Source: Spodoptera frugiperda
Taxonomy: Eukaryota; Arthropoda; Insecta; Lepidoptera; Noctuidae
Direction of reading: 5' to 3'
Length of the DNA stretch: 64,000 nt
NCBI RefSeq assembly: GCF_023101765.2
Contig: NC_064223.1
Location: 930,001 to 994,000 of the forward strand
Positions 61,547 to 64,000 of this stretch are shown piece after piece. The notes beneath the pieces were generated by a model. It saw only the letters and a program-made list of their open reading frames with translations. It did not search any database and was not told where the DNA came from. Position 1 is the first letter of the stretch, and each line of letters opens with the position of its first letter. The translations under genes and the position numbers were made by a program.

Positions 61547-64000
61547 ATGTCAATGTCAGCTTTTTTGCAGAAGTGTTGTGTGAGTGCGTATTGTGGTGTT
61601 TTAAAAATAAGATTACCTGTAAGATCCATTCATACGTACAAAATGGCAGATAAACCAACGGATTATTCAACTGCCAATGGTTTCGAGAGCAAAACTCCGT
61701 TCCTGATTGGTGTGGCAGGTGGTACGGCCAGCGGCAAGGTTAGTTTAACCTAATGTTTTGGTTCGCAATTTATCGATTTTCTTACTTGAACTGTTACTTA
61801 CGTAATCAAGAATGGCTAAGCTTCATTATTTTTGTAGGAAATTCTTACTAAAAGAGTTTACACTAGTTTGAAAGCCGATATGTCATTACGGCGTAAATGT
61901 ATAACCTCTTTGTGCGAACCTCATTGAGGTATGGGCACGAAATTATACTGCCAATGATGCTGTAGATAAAACAGAACTATGGCTATAATAAAACAAAACA
62001 AAAGATATTATTATAAATAACGTGGTCGAGTGTCTGTTCAAGAAATATTACAAATGAGTTAGACCCAGGACTGGGAATATCCACCACACCTCATATTGTT
62101 TATTTTTATTTTATCAAATAAATACAAATATCTTTTATTATAGCTATAATAATGAAGGATTACATTACTGTGTTCTTGAGAAAGAGAACATCTTTTAAAA
62201 TACTATCATTAATTATTATTATAACTGTTTTAATTTAAATTCAATAGGAAAGAATAGATTAAATACAATATTCGTTAATTTGATAGTTAATTTGTCTTTT
62301 TTTCACTAAATCACAAATACAAAATAATATCACATTTACATTATATTCCTAAAATATCTAGAACACAACCAGTATTATTTGATTTGCTTTATCCAGTCAA
62401 CAGTATGCCAACGCATCATGGAGAAGTTGGGGCAACAGCACAAGGAGCAGACAGAGCGCCGTGTAGTCTGCATCAGTCAGGATTCCTTCTACCGCACTCT
62501 CACACCCTCAGAGAGGCTCCGGGCTGAACGAGGACAGTTCAACTTTGATCACCCTGACGCGTTTGACGATAAGAAGCTGCTTGCTATCCTGAAAGATATC
62601 CTTGCTGGCAAGAAGGTGGAGATACCGGAGTATGATTATATCACCAACTCTATTAGGTGAGTTATTGCTAGATTTTATTAAGAGTTGATCAAAGTTAAAG
62701 TCAATAATCAAAGCATTTATTTCAATTAATCCTTAATTAGGTACTTTTGAAACATCAAATTAAATGTTCCATTGTGTTGTACTTGAAATGTAACTTCTTA
62801 AAAATGGTATACCACTGATGTGATTTTATGAGGTGGAACAGAATACTTTATATTAAGAATTTATTATTAAGAACAATTTTGTCAGGAATCATGACATGTG
62901 TTTGTAACATGTATCTGTCATAATTTTAACCAATACCATTACTATTGCACCAGCCCACATCGCTCGCACACAATCTACCCTGCTGATGTGGTGCTGATCG
63001 AAGGTATCTTGGTGTTCTACTTCCCCGAGGTGCGTGAACTGTTCCACATGAAGCTGTTCGTCGACACTGACTCTGACACTAGGCTCGCTAGGCGAGGTAA
63101 GTCTTTTACATAACTAAATAATCTTTCAATTATTATTGTTTATACTTTTATAAATTTCTGTCAGTAAAGAAAAAGTCTGCTCTTCTCAATATTTTGTTAT
63201 TGCATAGACTTTCTGCTCAATGTGAATGTGTGTGTGTAATTTTGATTTAGAATTTTATCTTATTCTATATTATTAAAATCCCATTTATAATGATACTATT
63301 CAACACTATTTCAAGAATAGGCTCATTTAATCTAATTTATCTGCTAATATAATAAGACAACTTTAAAACACATTGGTCCCAGCATACAACCCTGAGGAAC
63401 CCCACATCTATCACTTATTTGCAAATATGCTAGTTTAAGCTGGAACAGATATGATAGGGTGTGTTATATTACAGTGCCTCGTGACATAATGGAGCGCGGC
63501 CGCGACCTGGAGCAGGTACTCAATCAGTACATGAACTTTGTCAAGCCAGCCTTCGAAGAGTTCTGCTTGCCGGTGAGTTGACACTTCTTGTTATAGGGAT
63601 GCCAGTGAACCTCCTTTCTACTTATATTATGAATGGGAAACTATGTTGCTCTTTCAATTACTCTTGAAATAATAGAGCATAGAGAAAGGTTATAGTTTGC
63701 GTTAACACATTGGCTTAACTAAATCACGGTTTACTCACAAACATTAATGAAGAAAAGCTCTACTAGTTTCGAGTCACACACTCTTCCTCATGAGCGACGT
63801 GTGCTTTAATTTAGGATGTCTAACTATAGTTATTCTAAAAATAATACATTGGCTACTTTTTTATCCTGGGAGCTCCGGCGAAGCCGCTTGCTAACAGAAG
63901 CTAGAAGCCTATAAAGAAACTTAATTATAGCTCCTTTTGAACAATTTTCAATAATATTCTTAAACACTGTAATGTTCTGTTCATTCTCAGTCTGTATCCT
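61547..64000 (+). CDS. UCK: Uridine-cytidine kinase, 5' part (runs off the window)
   Basis: Four exons are seen: 61547 or 61643 to 61738, 62397-62656, 62954-63096 and 63475-63572. The rest lies beyond 64000. The enzyme phosphorylates uridine and cytidine to UMP and CMP in pyrimidine salvage. The P-loop GGTASGKS is split by intron 1 after Lys. [19 protein letters not shown] (nucleoside-binding region), [43 protein letters not shown] and the block [12 protein letters not shown] match UCK1/UCK2. ATG 61643 (ACAAAATGG) gives the usual short N terminus. The in-frame ATG 61547 adds 32 residues that are basic and free of acidic side chains. UCK1 and UCK2 cannot be told apart from this part. Confidence 0.93.
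63372..63420 (-). pseudogene. Remnant of a non-LTR retrotransposon reverse transcriptase
   Basis: On the minus strand the segment translates to a [10 protein letters not shown] block, matching the conserved GxPQGSxLGP motif of Jockey-like LINE reverse transcriptases. It is only about 49 bp long and lies in UCK intron 3, so it is a dead fragment. Confidence 0.6.

Noticed and set aside
63986..64000. Acceptor-like TTCTCAG at the right edge as the next UCK exon
   Set aside because: The few bases after it do not give the TKKYAD-type continuation expected after the CLP end of exon 4.

Overview
This is a eukaryotic, AT-rich, intron-rich nuclear window. It almost certainly comes from a moth, and probably from Noctuoidea: interspersed repeats that I recognise from noctuid genomes recur throughout, the introns are short to medium, and the proteins resemble insect orthologues. 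The taxon is inferred from pattern recognition only; I ran no search. There is no bacterial, viral, rRNA or CRISPR content.

Layout. 1-7314 is gene-poor and repeat-bearing. 7315-9295 (-) is CRELD, an ER cysteine-rich EGF-like protein with C-terminal membrane segments. About 9.7-24.4 kb is a long gene desert holding one orphan hydrophobic reading frame and several repeats. 24469-29955 (+) is a complete ten-exon mitochondrial Xaa-Pro aminopeptidase 3 gene (XPNPEP3/ICP55 type). 33161-46694 (-) is a complete twelve-coding-exon amidophosphoribosyltransferase gene (PPAT), with candidate 5' UTR exons at about 47.04 and 52.81 kb. 54082-60140 (+) is a complete eight-exon PAICS gene. 61547 to beyond the right edge (+) is the 5' part of a uridine-cytidine kinase gene. 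All exon phases I assigned add up: 384 aa for CRELD, 513 for XPNPEP3, 558 for PPAT and 424 for PAICS.

How the genes fit together. PPAT performs step 1 of de novo purine synthesis and PAICS performs AIR carboxylation and SAICAR synthesis. The two are arranged head to head, as in vertebrates, and PAICS has a TATA box with a CACGTG E-box upstream. A pyrimidine-salvage kinase follows about 1.5 kb downstream, so half of the window is nucleotide metabolism.

I do not see a clearly undescribed biological system. The most notable non-gene structures are a near-perfect 143-bp-arm inverted repeat inside a PPAT intron, a piggyBac-type MITE flanked by TTAA in an XPNPEP3 intron, a 437-bp TIR element between PAICS and the kinase, several short hairpin elements, and a SINE with an exact 15-bp target-site duplication.
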